A DNA stretch of 64,000 bases from Manduca sexta (GCF_014839805.1 NC_051120.1:9610001-9674000), one strand, 5' to 3'. Shown: positions 41,128 through 52,558, numbered from the stretch's first letter. A program made the numbers and translations. The notes: generated from the sequence alone by a model not told the origin.

Positions 41128-41384
41128 ATCCTACTATTATAAATGCGAAAGTTTGTGAGGATGGATGTATGGATGTATGTATGTTTGTTACTCTTTCACG
41201 AAAGAACTACTGAACCGATTTGGATGAAACTTTACAGTAATATTGGTTATATATCAGAATAACACATAGGCTACAATTCACACTGATTTTGTGTAATTTG
41301 GGCATAATATAACGATACACATCAAGTAAGTCGAAATATTTTCCGGGAAACTCCTTCACACGGGCGAAGCCGTGAGCAAATACT
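41128..41384 (+). mobile_element. Helitron-like family M, complete
   Basis: Starts TCCTACTATTATAAATGCGA, contains a (ATGG/ATGT)n stretch at 41161-41187 and GAACTACTGAACCGATTTGG, ends with the hairpin CACGGGCGAAGCCGTG, then AGCAAATACTAGT. TC start, hairpin and CTAGT end fit a short non-autonomous Helitron. Confidence 0.65.
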
Positions 41385-42042
41385 AGTTTATTATAAGATA
41401 TAGAATCTATTGTACATATTAAACTGTAGGTTTGGTTGTGCGGACCGTTTTCCACACTTGGCCTGTAAAAAATGGGTTATTGTGCGCCACGCGATAGCTA
41501 AAGATATAGCTAGCCCAAATCTAATCAGAGCTGGATGTTACTGAGTTCTCCAGACTTCTCGGTGTGACCCAAAGATATAAATTTACATTTTTAACCTTTT
41601 CACGAGCCTGGGTAAAATATCTTCGTAATACCCTTTAAAAAATTGCTATTGCTTCATTCTCAAAATTGGATGATAAAAATTAAGATTGGAATCATTTATT
41701 CATAACGGTTGTAATGTGACTATCTGTGAAGACATTTGTGAAAAGTTAACTCAATAATCGCTGAACGAATTGACTTGTAAGTGACTTATATTTCACGTTA
41801 TTTCACACAAGGAATTAAATAAAATAATACAACATATAAACTATATTGATATAGAAGCAAATTTTTATTGAATATTTATGAAATGCAATAAACTCATGTT
41901 TAGTTTAATGAATTTTGTATCTATTTTTATACGTGTTATAAAGATTACACGATCAAATTATATTACTCTATTGGTAAATGACCGACCGTCAGACATCAAT
42001 TGATGGCTGGAAGTCACCTTGTATTTTATTATTGTTAAATGA
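41385..42042. other. No gene; possible unclassified repeat
   Basis: 41440-41590 (GGGTTATTGTGCGCCACGCG, TAGCTAAAGATATAGCTAGC) is less AT-rich and looks repeat-like, but no second copy is in the window. Rest AT-rich. Confidence 0.4.
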
Positions 42043-42198
42043 CATACCGGGCGTCTGATGGTAACCGATAACGACCCCCCTCCCTCCAAACAGCAGCAAA
42101 TAGTAAATGACAACAACCCCCCCTCCAAAAAGTAGCAACTCCATACAGAATTTTGAATTATCAAGTACTGTGTGGCACTATTGCGCAGTAACCTGAGA
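42043..42198 (+). repeat. Bm1-like repeat family C with internal duplication
   Basis: GGGCGTCTGATGGTAACCGA and TGAATTATCAAGTACTGTGT belong to family C. Between them, a C-rich ACCCCCCTCCCTCCAAA...AGCAGCAA unit occurs twice (42075 and 42115). Confidence 0.6.
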
Positions 42199-42205
42199 CA
42201 GAAAA

Positions 42206-42420
42206 AGTCGTATCATCATCATCATTTCAGCCGGGAATCGTCCACTGCTGGACATAGGCCTCCCCCACTGAGCGTCACAGGGACCGGTTCTGGGCCGGCC
42301 TCATCCATCGGACTCCGGCGACCCTCACCAGATCGTCGGTCCATCTCGTGGGGGGCCTGCCTATGCTGCGTTCCGGTTCGTGGTCGTCACTCCAGAAATT
42401 TTGAAGCCGTATAATGGCCA
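42206..42420 (-). repeat. LINE 3' part with CATCATCAT tail
   Basis: ATCATCATCATCATTTCAGC, CGTCCACTGCTGGACATAGG, CTCCCCCACTGAGCGTCACA, ATCCATCGGACTCCGGCGAC, CCAGATCGTCGGTCCATCTC. This is the reverse strand of a frequent lepidopteran non-LTR retrotransposon 3' end; the CAT repeat is its tail. Confidence 0.7.
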
Positions 42421-42544
42421 ATAATTTCGCAGGCAACAATGCTCTTAAATTTTGTATTGTAATCTCTCTCCAGTCGATCCCTCTTTATCGAGGATCGGGA
42501 CTCTCAATTATCTTCATAATGATAACATCGGCTAAAGTGCTGCA

Positions 42545-42700
42545 TTAATCTCTTTTTTTCCCAAGGTTTCAAATACCCCGACGCGACCTTTCGAAGAGTT
42601 TGCAGCCTTCATGGTTACGGGGCGAATGAGGTGGTCGTCAGAAACGGCAAAGTTACAATATCTACTTATATTTTAATATTATGCAATTTTGTTTAACTGT
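42545..42700 (+). repeat. Foldback repeat family E, half unit
   Basis: GACCTTTCGAAGAGTTTGCA, GCCTTCATGGTTACGGGGCG, GGTGGTCGTCAGAAACGGCA, AAGTTACAATATCTACTTAT. Confidence 0.65.
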
Positions 42701-42966
42701 TGACGTTACGAAGAATTTGCCTGACAGGGAATATTCGATATTACTTAATATAATTCAAAATTTGTAATCTCTCAATTTGACACAAACGTGAATATTTCAA
42801 ACAAAATCTATCTTATCAATGGAAATAGTAAAGCTAAAAATATTCTGTGTAAAACAGCGGCCGTAGATTGCAAATATAACTATTGTTATGAGAACCATTT
42901 AGAAGCTGTGATGAAAATTATGTGAATAACACAAATTTCAGAAAAGCTTTTAAAGGTAATAATATA

Positions 42967-43369
42967 CAGGGTCATTTTCACATGGCATTACTGAATGAAA
43001 CCATATGCTTATCTGTTTGAAAATAATACTTTACAATGAGTTACTTGAGTTAAAGATGTAAAATAAAAAAGTGAAGTTTCGAACAAAATAAATATTAATA
43101 AAAAGATATTTTTATTTTACGCGTACTAATGCTAGTAGCTACTACTGTAAGAGAATTCGCCGCAGCTTCAACATCATACTTTCAGTCAGAAATACACTCA
43201 CGCCCCCGCCATGTTTACATGAAACAACAAAATTATCAAAAAATTAGAAAACTAAAACCAGTATTTTGGTGAAAATATTCGTTATTAATGGATGATTTTT
43301 GGCACAATGTCAGCAAAGGTGAGGACGAGTATGTGGTTTCATTTAGTAACGCAATTTCAAAATGATCCG
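42967..43369 (-). mobile_element. Mariner-type MITE, family F, complete
   Basis: 403 bp between TA dinucleotides (42965-42966 and 43370-43371). Left TIR CAGGGTCATTTTCACATGGC, right TIR ATTTAGTAACGCAATTTCAA then AATGATCCG. Same body as 6735-7135, inverted. Confidence 0.85.
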
Positions 43370-43580
43370 TATAACAGTAAACGAAGCCATACGTTTACAT
43401 TCACAACAGAAAGCAAAAAGCTTTGAACTAGATTCGTGAAACAACTAAATAAAACGGAAAAGAGTTGTTCTATAATCCTGAAATTTTTCTAACAATCACA
43501 GGAAATTTTACACTCGCTGCGCTGCAATTTCCTATCAAAATAGTACAGACATTTTAAAAGAAAAATGCACGAACACAAAT

Positions 43581-43795
43581 GCCTTTTATTCCCAAAGGGG
43601 AGCCGGTATTTCGTCCCATGCTAGGCCTTTTATCAAAAAAGGGGAACCTGTATTCCGTCCTATAATGTAACAGAGCAAGCCTATCCTCATATCTGGTAAA
43701 AATTCCAGACTCAGGGTTGATACTATAAAAACCCACTTTCTACTTTGCCCAAATCGAAATTTGGACCCAGGACCTCGGAGCGGTGTATCGCGCAT
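43581..43795 (-). repeat. SINE family D1 with internal duplication
   Basis: A ~45-base unit (AAAGGGGAGCCGGTATTTCG TCCCAT and AAAGGGGAACCTGTATTCCG TCCTAT) occurs twice at 43593 and 43638. The rest follows D1 (AACCCACTTTCTACTTTGCC, GACCCAGGACCTCGGAGCGG). Confidence 0.68.
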
Positions 43796-44360
43796 AAATT
43801 AGACCTACAGTTGAGAAAAATGTATTAAACATAAATCTTAATCAGTCAAATAAAGTCTACTGCTGATCATCCTCCTCTAAAGATTTCTAGACAAATCCTT
43901 TCTTTATCAAATTGTTCGTTTATAAATCTTCATTCTTTTGGAATTGCTTTTCTATATGTCCTGACGTTTTCCAATTGAAGCTTCAACGTTCCATCACGAA
44001 TTGTAACAGTCCAAAGCATTTCTAAATCCAAATGATGTCTATAAATAAACTGAACGATTTATTTGTAAAATTGCCAAGTACCTACAAAATTAATGGCAAT
44101 TGTTTCTGGAATTCCTGTACAATCTGACAATACTGTAAATTTTGGTTCTAGAGATATATTAATTTTAATTGTATGCTTAACTATAAACATAAAATTATCC
44201 TATACGCGAACTAATGATATTATATTATAGTATATTATACTTTTTAGTGTAACATCATTATGAAATAAATTCAATACATCGCTTTTCATTTTAATCAATG
44301 GATACAATTATTGTTTCATTATTGGTACAATGGAAAGATGTTACGTGTAAGCATTATTAA
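43796..44360. other. No feature recognised
   Basis: AT-rich sequence. Confidence 0.5.
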
Positions 44361-44553
44361 TAACTTGCTTTTGCCTGCGCCTGCGCCCGCATAGAAGATT
44401 TTTTCCGGAATAAATAATTCCCCGTCATAAATCTAGCCTATAAGCACTCAGGAGGAATATAGCTTCATATTCGTAAAAAACAATCGGTTAAGTAGTTCCT
44501 GAGATTAGTGCGTTTATACAAACAAACAAACTCTTCAGCTATATATTAGTATA
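44361..44553 (-). mobile_element. Helitron-like family K, near complete
   Basis: CTTGCTTTTGCCTGCGCCTG (end hairpin region, CTAGT eroded), TCCGGAATAAATAATTCCCC, GTTCCTGAGATTAGTGCG, AAACTCTTCAGCTATATATT. Confidence 0.6.
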
Positions 44554-46000
44554 CTTGGTATCACAGAAATCTAACGCTGGTTGTAACCAATTTTTTACAA
44601 GTCCTTTGTTGACTAAAGACATAAATTAGCATACATAAATCTTTTATAACTAGAATAATAAATGAATTAAAAACTATTTCATTGTACTAAAAAACGTTTA
44701 TAACACTTATTTCTAGCTTGTGAGTATCGAAGCCTAACTTAAATTGTGCGCTGCTAGTTAAACTCTAAGGCACCGCGCATACAATGCGACGATGAAATTC
44801 TGCATTTTTTTTTCACACAATCCACGGCGTAGTGGCCGAATTACACCCGATATTAAATGAAGTGAAGCTAAAAAATCAACGGGCAAATGATAAAAGCATC
44901 CCCGGACGTACAGTTGTGCCGGCCTGCATGATTGCTTTTTCACGCTTTACTTGAAGGACCCCGAATTTAGGAAAGCGAACACGTGTGCTGAAGTACTATT
45001 TTACAGCTCAATGGGTAACTTAGTTTCATAGGGAATATTAATAAATGCAACTCCGTTTCGCTCTCAAATGCGACGTAACACAAACGCTGTCAAACAAATG
45101 TGACATCTTAAGATGTCACTATATAATAAACCCATGTTAACATCACCTCAAACGATATTTAAAATTATTATATCTGACAAGTTTTGACAGCTAAGTTTGT
45201 TTTTGTTTGTTTATGTAACATCGCCGACCCAACTGAGAACAAGCACTTAAGTTTAAGTTTAACTTATTAATTCATTCAATACATTAAATGTCTAATTGCA
45301 ATTTTACTCAAAAGTGAGTTTGATTTATGAATACGGCCTATACTGCCGTGCTAAGCACATAAGCGGTATGTCAGGAAACCTTATTTCGAGATAATCGCAG
45401 TTTGGTAAATATAGTTTTATAATTTTGTATGTAAAACTGACATAGAGAAACTCTTTTAAAGTTTTTTTTTACAAGTTCTACACAAGATACCGTTATTTAT
45501 GTAAGCTCATTGGATGGGTATTTCTTTAAGCTATCTGACGAAATAAAAATCAAGATTTAGATTTTTTTGAGATAGCGCTTTTGATCTTAGCGCGGCAGTA
45601 TAGTAGTGTTCCTTGAGAGCGTCTGCGCGACGCCTAAACCTCTCGTTACCCGACGAGTTATGGATGTTGTTATGAGTGCAGTTGCCATTAATCTTTGGAA
45701 CGTAAACACTCAGAGTTGACGTGTGAAAGAACTTTCATAAATTTCAGCAAAATTACTTAACATGTTAGCTGACGTGTAGTTGATAATTTATGATGCTCTT
45801 ATTGCTGGAGCTACAAAACGTATATTTTTGACGGAAAACAACGTAAATCGTATATTTGGAACATTCGCTTGAGTATAAATGTGTTGTTTATATTAGGTTA
45901 GATTTATGTCATATACGATCAAATTAAATTTCGCACGTATTAAAATTGGTAAGTTACCTTGTCAATAATTTTGTTTTCTTCATTTATCGATTTTTTATCC
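44554..46000. other. No feature recognised
   Basis: A less AT-rich 45590-45710 (CGTCTGCGCGACGCCTAAAC) and 44880-44960 (GTTGTGCCGGCCTGCATGAT) show no domain or second copy. Remaining sequence is AT-rich. Confidence 0.45.
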
Positions 46001-46056
46001 CGAGAAAATATCCCGGAATACTTTTCACGTGGGCGAAGCAGCAGGCAAAAGCTAGT
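46001..46056 (+). repeat. Helitron-like 3' end
   Basis: GAAAATATCCCGGAATACTT, TTCACGTGGGCGAAGCAGCA, GGCAAAAGCTAGT. Confidence 0.5.
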
Positions 46057-46566
46057 AGCAATATAAAAAACGGAAATTAATTGGGGAAAAGATATTTACG
46101 TATTATAATTATAGTATACAATATACATATAATATAATATATACAATGGTGACTATTTTTTTAAACATTTGGCCATTTAAGAAGGAACAAATCCTATTAT
46201 AGCGCTTTTGTTAATTAAAAGTTTCAAACTACAGTGGTAATTAAATTTATACAATTCGATTAACATACTCCATTCCACACTAATTAATTTTACAAGCAAT
46301 TTCACCCAATTATCGAACCAAGATATTTTATCTGGGAACAAAAATCCTTCTCACTTATTTTATGTAAACATACATATTTTTGTAGGTTAAGTTATTCTAT
46401 GTATGAAATATATTTTATAAACATACTATATTTTTGTTCTTATAAGCTAAGTTTTCTATGTATTATGAAGTTTTTTTTTTGAGATCAGTTAAGAGCGGTT
46501 TAACCACTAAAGCCACAAGAAACTGTTCTAGGAAACTGTTCTCTTTGACAACACTAAACTAAAACA
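46057..46566. other. No feature recognised
   Basis: AT-rich sequence. Confidence 0.5.
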
Positions 46567-46634
46567 AACACACATCACGCTATTAACCGAAGGTGTATGC
46601 AGAGAACCAGGGCACCCACTTTTCGCCAAGTGTG
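46567..46634 (-). repeat. SINE family D1, 3' fragment
   Basis: CACACATCACGCTATTAACC, GAAGGTGTATGCAGAGAACC, ACTTTTCGCCAAGTGTGTT. Cut off about 25 bases before the oppositely oriented D2 copy. Confidence 0.7.
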
Positions 46635-46659
46635 TTGACGGCATTACGATATGCAATAA

Positions 46660-46932
46660 CTGCCTCGGTGGCGCAGTTGTATGCATACACGGTACAAGCA
46701 CAACTACTGCGCTGAGGTCCTAAGTTCGAATCCCAGGTCGGCCAAAAAATAATTATGACTGGGTTTTTCAATTTTAAAGATTACTCAGTCGCAGGTCGGA
46801 GTCAGGAAGGTGGCGGTGTGATACCCCCTGCTCGGAAAACACGTAACGCCGTTGATCCTGCACCTGATCTCTCCGGAGTCCGATCACGTCAGATTGCCGT
46901 CTCACCCGACTAAATGAGTGGAGGAATAGAGA
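46660..46932 (+). repeat. tRNA-derived SINE family D2, reference copy
   Basis: CTGCCTCGGTGGCGCAGTTG, TAAGTTCGAATCCCAGGTCG (box B), GACTGGGTTTTTCAATTTTA, GGAAGGTGGCGGTGTGATAC, CCTGATCTCTCCGGAGTCCG, CGTCTCACCCGACTAAATGA. Same tRNA-like head as D1 with a different body. Confidence 0.78.
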
Positions 46933-47383
46933 TCGCATCTATGTTTTACGCACACACTTGGTAACTTTAATATATCTCGTGTACCTGGCAATCTTTCTGG
47001 TCTGGTCTCTTTGTCTTCAATCTTGATCTCAATAATTATATATGTAGAAGCAAAATCAATCTCCAATGCCTATCTATCTAAAAGGGAGTTAAATCAAAAT
47101 ATGTCGCAAAGATTCGTGTATCAGTGTAAGCCAATTTGTGTTAAATGTTTAAACTATATATCTCCAAGTTGGTACTCTTCGCACGCAATGCGAAATTGAT
47201 CTGAATTCGGATACCAGGCGCGGACATTCACGCGACTTGCTTGTTAGATTTATAGCATGCCATTGAAATTTATTTATTAATTATGGGACAAACAGTTGTA
47301 CAACTTGTATTAATCAAATACAATACATGTTATATTACATCGATATAATATGTACTACGTACTAGATTTGATGTTCCGAACAT
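46933..47383. other. No feature recognised
   Basis: AT-rich sequence; no domain in the 62-codon frame 47011-47199. Confidence 0.5.
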
Positions 47384-47650
47384 TCACTGTGTCCAACTGG
47401 TTTGCACTGATATCCATTCAAACTGACTAGAATGGTCAATATTGACAGCTTGTGGTTGTGGACGGAGTGGCGCTCATGATATAAGAATTCGAGTTTAAGT
47501 GTAAACCTGGATTTGAATAAAAAATATTAGTCAAATAAGTAAAATTATTTGTTATTCAAGTGATTAAATAGGTTATAACAGTGACATTTTGATTACTATT
47601 TTAATTCAGATTATGAACAAAAAGTTTATACGGACGTTCGTGTCTATAGA
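47384..47650 (-). repeat. Unclassified interspersed repeat G, copy 2
   Basis: AACATTCACTGTGTCCAACT, GATATCCATTCAAACTGACT, GATATAAGAATTCGAGTTTA, AGTGTAAACCTGG, ACGGACGTTCGTGTCTATAG. Colinear with the other two copies. Confidence 0.72.
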
Positions 47651-47800
47651 AAATACGTCAATGTTATGTTATGAATAATACATGTGTAACCTTAATATTC
47701 TAATACTAATTATTAAAATACGCAAGGAAAAGCCATTTCATCGAGAACACAGTTTAATAACTTCTGACAATCCATTACTTTTTAATAAAGAACCAAAACA

Positions 47801-47988
47801 CCAAAAAGGTTATAACATAAAATTATAAAAGTTCTTATTAAAATAAATACCATATTCCTTCCTCATTCATTTTAGAACTGTAACATCACTATAACACACA
47901 AATATAATAATTAATTAAGTAATAAAATAAAATTAACCAAAAAGTTTATAACATAAAATTATAAAACTTCTTATTAAAATAAATACCA
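47801..47988 (+). repeat. Local direct duplication of ~52 bp
   Basis: CCAAAAAGGTTATAACATAA plus AATTATAAAAGTTCTTATTA at 47801 recurs as CCAAAAAGTTTATAACATAA at 47937, offset 136 bases, with two changes. Confidence 0.75.
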
Positions 47989-48331
47989 CAGTAATCCACA
48001 AGGATATCTTCAAAACAGTTTTTACTATGCTAGTTTTTCAAATGAAATGACTCAATTTGATTGGTCAATTCTCATGATCGGAGCGTAGATTAAGATTTGG
48101 ATGTTTTCTAAACGGGTGTGAATGTATGCATACTGCTTACGCGAATATTAACGTCATATTATTGTTGCTATGAGAACATCCACATATCAATTAATTTTCA
48201 TACAAGCAAACATCTCGAAATAATATTTGCCAGCTATTTAACATAATGCGTAGTATGTAAACGAGAATTCGGTTGTTTGTTTACATAAGTTCCTTTGATG
48301 TTAGGATAAACGTAATAACGAAACAAAAATA

Positions 48332-48507
48332 TCTGGTGGTAGGTCTCTCATATGTGAGAGTCTGTCTCGGTAGATACCACCGCAATGTCTATTTCTGCCG
48401 CCAAACAGCAGTGTAGTCACTGTTGTGTTCCAGTTTGAAGGACATTGTAGCCAGTGTAACTAGTGGACATAATAATACTTAACATCTCATGTCTCAGGAT
48501 TGCAGAA
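48332..48507 (-). repeat. Bm1-like repeat family C, 3' half
   Basis: CTGGTGGTAGGTCTCTCATA, GGTAGATACCACCGCAATGT, CACTGTTGTGTTCCAGTTTG, TTAACATCTCATGTCTCAGG. Confidence 0.75.
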
Positions 48508-48809
48508 ACTTTCAGACAAATACTTTAAAGTAACTCACTTTCTCGTATATCGTGATTGCATCGATCTATATTGTCTTTAATATCATATCCTATTCCGCAA
48601 TATCAATATTTTTGTATAATTTAAAATTTTGATTTAGCGGCAATGCCTTCAAAATGTAAAATAACGTCGTCAACATCTATATTATAAAAATAGATTTTCT
48701 CAAATCTACTGAACAGAGTTTATACGGTTTTACTAAAAGCTAGTGCAATTCTTTCCTGCCAGCTCGAGCTGGCTTCTTTGTTAACTATATTATCATTTAT
48801 TTTATTTTC
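48508..48809. other. No gene; weak Helitron-like fragment
   Basis: TCTATATTATAAAAATAGAT...TACTAAAAGCTAGTG at 48678-48743 resembles a collapsed Helitron-like element with both ends but little body. Confidence 0.35.
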
Positions 48810-48945
48810 AATATAAATTGTCTCTGTTTATATAAGCTAATGTAAATTAGTAATAATTAAATATTCTCATGTACCTTGACTTATCATAAGTGCAACTATA
48901 TTTGCCTACGTGATGAATAAAGCATTTTAGTTATTTATTTATAAT
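48810..48945 (+). repeat. LINE-like 3' end, family Q, copy 2
   Basis: TCAATATAAATTGTCTCTGT, TAATTAAATATTCTCATGTA, TATCATAAGTGCAACTATAT, TTGCCTACGTGATGAATAAA. Confidence 0.55.
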
Positions 48946-49011
48946 TCTTGAGGAACGTTTAGTTTAATAGTACATTATGGTTTTATGTAAACTGACTGAA
49001 ATATAACGATT

Positions 49012-49074
49012 ACTGTAGAATTCGAGATTTACACGGGAAAATCTTTGTAACACACTGATTCGCTGGCACAGCTA
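49012..49074 (+). repeat. Helitron-like family L, 3' part
   Basis: TTTACACGGGAAAATCTTTG, TAACACACTGATTCGCTGGC, ACAGCTAGT. The first part matches 21648-21672. Confidence 0.45.
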
Positions 49075-49649
49075 GTCTGAAATATTTTGAACATAGTATT
49101 TTTTAAAAAATGTACCTAAGATAACTTCCGAGATTTGCTTTTTTTTATGTGTAGATATTCGGCAATATTCTGAGCTAAGATTTATAGATTTATTGGAAAT
49201 GTGTTGGGGCTTCATTACTCTAATAGCAATGTGACTGAATTCAACCGATTCTCGGCTCGAGAAGTTATGTTTTGGCTGCCTCAAATATTTCCCCAAAGGT
49301 ACTATTAACACATGTGCTAGTAATGGGAGATGTATTAAAGCTTTTGTAAAAACGAAGAATTTTATATATGATATTAATCAAGTTTAAAAAGGTTACTTAT
49401 TTTATTATTATTTCTTATAAAATATCAAAATTTACGTGATTTTTTTGAAGTATGGTTACATGGATTAAAGAAACGGTAAAGTTTATACTAGAAATGTAAT
49501 GACGGGAATTAATTTCTTGGATGAAATTTATATTTCGGTGATATACAGAAATTGATATCAAGTTGGTAAACACTAACTCAAATGATCAGTTAATGTTTAA
49601 ATCTACCATAGAAGCACACGTAACTGTGCCGCGTTTCTTTTATCAGCTT

Positions 49650-49790
49650 GTTTATCCGGTTTAAACAGGCCGGCATAATTGTGTCGACTAGTAAGGAGCA
49701 ATCATCTCTCTTCAATCGACACTATATGGACCCCATTTCACTTACCATCATATGCAGTGGAGTCACAAAGTCCTACTCGTATAAAAATTC
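49650..49790 (-). repeat. Repeat family B, 5' half, bordering a minisatellite
   Basis: TTTAAACAGGCCGGCATAAT, GTGTCGACTAGTAAGGAGCA, CCCATTTCACTTACCATCAT, ending ACTCGTATAAAAATTC, directly followed by the tandem array. Confidence 0.7.
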
Positions 49791-50545
49791 GCAATTCTAA
49801 AATCAAAATTTAAAAATAATGTTACCCAAATCCACATTGTTCTGAACAGGCACTTAGCGGTGCTAGTACAAAAAAAGTAATTCTAAAATCAAAATTTTAA
49901 AATAATGTTACCTAAATCCTCATTGTACTGAAAAGCCACAAGCGGTGCTCGTACATAATAAAAAGTAATTCTAAAATCGAAATTTTAAAATAAAGTTACC
50001 TAAATCCTCATTGTACTGAACAAGCCACAAGCGGTGCTCGTACAAAAAAAGGATTCAAAAATCAAAATTTTAAAATTAATGTTATATCCACATTGTTCTG
50101 AACAAGTCACTTAGCGGTGCTCGTACAAAAAAAGTAATTCTAAAATCAAAATTTAAAAATAATGTTACCTAAATCCACATTGTTCTAAACAAGTCACTTA
50201 GTGGTGCTCGTAGAAAAAAAGTAATTCTAAAATCAAAATTTAAAAATAATGTTACCTAAATCCACATTGTTCTGAACAAGCCACAAGCGGTGCCCGTACA
50301 AAAAAAAAAGTAATTCTAAAATCAAAATTTTAAAATAATGTTACCTAAATCCACATTTTACTGAACAAGCCACAAGCGATGCTCGTACAAAATAAAAAGT
50401 AATTCTAAAATCAAAAATTTAAAATATTGTTACCTAAATTCACATTGTTCTGAACAAGTCACTTAGCGGTGCTCGTACAAAAAAAGTAATTCTAAAATCA
50501 AAATTTTAATATTAACGTTATATCTACATTGTTTCGAACAATACG
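49791..50545 (+). repeat. 87-bp minisatellite, about 8.6 copies
   Basis: Unit starts at GTAATTCTAAAATCAAAATT (first unit begins GCAATTC, fourth GGATTC) at 49791, 49877, 49965, 50051, 50134, 50221, 50310, 50399 and 50486 (partial). Each ends GCGGTGCTCGTAC plus an A-run. Two variants differ in CACTTAGCGG (units 1, 4, 5, 8) versus CACAAGCGG (2, 3, 6, 7). The order 1-22-11-22-1 suggests a higher-order pattern. Confidence 0.93.
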
Positions 50546-51175
50546 AATTGTTGATTTTATAAATTGTTCGCGGACAATGGCTGGACATAATGGATAATAA
50601 TATATCGCTATTGTCAGAAAGGGTGTGAGTTTAGCCCATTATAAAGATAAGTAGAAATTCCAAAATGAAAACAATAGCCAATGAACGTAGCCAAATGGAA
50701 TTAAATGGTTAGAAAGTCTATAAGGTTTACCCTTTCATACGCTTTAATATAGTGAGATAAATATTATTTAATCATTTAGAAAACCAATTAGAAGTTATTT
50801 ATGCAGTGTGTTATGAGTCATTCGATTTAAATCATTCAAAATTCGAATTCCTAAGTAATAATACTAGAATTAAAAACCTGCTTTGGAGCCGCTATTGCTT
50901 TTTGTTTTAAAAATATTGTCAGTCCAAGAAACTAGTTCCATATTTCAACGCAACATGGCGAGGTTCATTATTTTCCAAGTTTGGCTATACAACTAAAAAT
51001 ATTATTGCATTGGAATACTTCTGTAATGACTGTGTATGAAAAAAAAATAAATCTAACGGAGTGATGAGACGAGGAAGCCGCTCGCCTAAATGTAAGCACG
51101 ACTTATAAACAATAGTAACTAGGGTTGCCAGATTTAATAATACATCATCCAATCCAATAATTTAATTTACCGTAA
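50546..51175. other. No gene; short family C fragment
   Basis: 51059-51121 (GGAGTGATGAGACGAGGAAG, GCCGCTCGCCTAAATGTAAG) is a 5' fragment of family C. The rest is AT-rich. Confidence 0.5.
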
Positions 51176-51444
51176 TCTATATTATGATATAAAGCTGAAG
51201 TTTTTTTTTTTTTGTTTGAACGCGCTAATCTCAAGAACTATTGGTTTTAACAAAATAATTATTTTAGTGTTAGATAGCACATTTATCGAGGAAAGCTATA
51301 GATTATTATAACATCACGCTTTGACCAATAGGAGCGGACCATCAATGAAAAATGGGAAGGACATATGCTACTTTCTATCTCTTGTACGGACTTTTATACC
51401 GGAAAAACTTTTTCACGCAGGTGAAGTCGTGAGCAAAAGCTAGT
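51176..51444 (+). mobile_element. Helitron-like family K, complete
   Basis: TCTATATTATGATATAAAGC at the start, AACGCGCTAATCTCAAGAAC, TAACATCACGCTTTGACCAA, and 3' end ACGCAGGTGAAGTCGTGAGC, AAAAGCTAGT. The reference copy of family K in this window. Confidence 0.65.
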
Positions 51445-51689
51445 ATAAAAATAAAAACAAAGAATGGGATTTGACAATGAGCAAAAGGTTTTTAAAGGCC
51501 TGACCATAATCAGGTAAAGGGGAAACACAAACAATTCATGTATTATTTATTTTGTGGCTAAAAGGTCGGCATAACATAAAAGGGTCGCGGTTAAGAGCAA
51601 CCTAAAACCTTAAAATTCATACCCTCTTTTCCTTATCAATGAAGGTTACTTACAAGGGCGGTTGTGGCTTTCTAATTTTTTTTTAAATA

Positions 51690-51905
51690 AGAGCCTGTAG
51701 AGTTCGACCACACCGAACCTTCGAATGTCAAAAATCTGACATTCTTACTAAAGGCCAGGTTAAAATTACCCTGAACGCTGAGAATGCATGAAAAGATTGA
51801 AGGTGGAGGAAGCGAGAGAAGTATGCTAGAATCGTGCAAGGTGGTAATCCAAAGTCTTGGTCTACCCCTATGAGATTGAGGCTTGATACTATATTTTATG
51901 TATGT
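51690..51905 (+). pseudogene. LINE ORF2 C-terminal fragment, frameshifted
   Basis: RPHRTFECQKSDILTKGQVK is readable from about 51704, followed by a broken REKYARIVQGGN stretch. It is colinear with the minus-strand fragment at 37640-37925, so both come from one LINE family. The tail (TATG)n is at 51897-51911. Stops interrupt it. Confidence 0.65.
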
Positions 51906-51970
51906 ATGTAAAATACTTAATAAAGTAAAAAAAAAACGAATAAAATTAATACATATTGAATCAAGTATTA

Positions 51971-52068
51971 TAGCCCCGAAGGGATAGGCAAAGACTAATG
52001 TATTCACTTTTCGCCATGTGTGTTCCGCCCCATGATGTCATAGGAAGGAAGCCTATCGCCATATCGAT
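51971..52068 (-). repeat. SINE family D1, 3' fragment
   Basis: AGCCCCGAAGGGATAGGCAA, CTTTTCGCCATGTGTGTTCC, GCCTATCGCCATATCGATAT. Confidence 0.72.
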
Positions 52069-52558
52069 ATGTTAATACAGTAAGAATAATTAAATCTGAT
52101 AGCTAGCATAAAAGAAATTATATTCAAGAAACAAAAAATAATATTTTATAAAACCAATCTTTTACACAAATCTATAAGTATAAGGAATAATATCGATAAT
52201 CAAAAAGTACATTAGTAATTATTTTTGATCAATATTTAAATTCAAGAAAAATATATTTTTCTTTACATATTTTTGTGCTCTGGTATACCTACTATAGTGT
52301 TTTTATTACACATTAATGACTGTTATATAGCTTGTTGAATGCAAACAACAAAAACATCTAAATCTAAAGGATTTTCCAGTCACATGACGATAAACACCAA
52401 TCCCACTTGGAATAGTAAACGTATCTTATCACATACAAGCATTATCGCAAATTCTTACTCTATTTTACAGATGGTAATCGAAATGTATTTAATATTTCTG
52501 TGTGTTTACGAAATCGAATGATATAAAGTATTTTTGGTCTCACAGATTATCTCTATAA
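52069..52558. other. No feature recognised
   Basis: AT-rich; no domain in the 60-codon frame 52339-52521. Confidence 0.5.

Noticed and set aside
49791..50545. CRISPR array
   Set aside because: The units are contiguous tandem repeats with no unique spacers, in a eukaryotic context.
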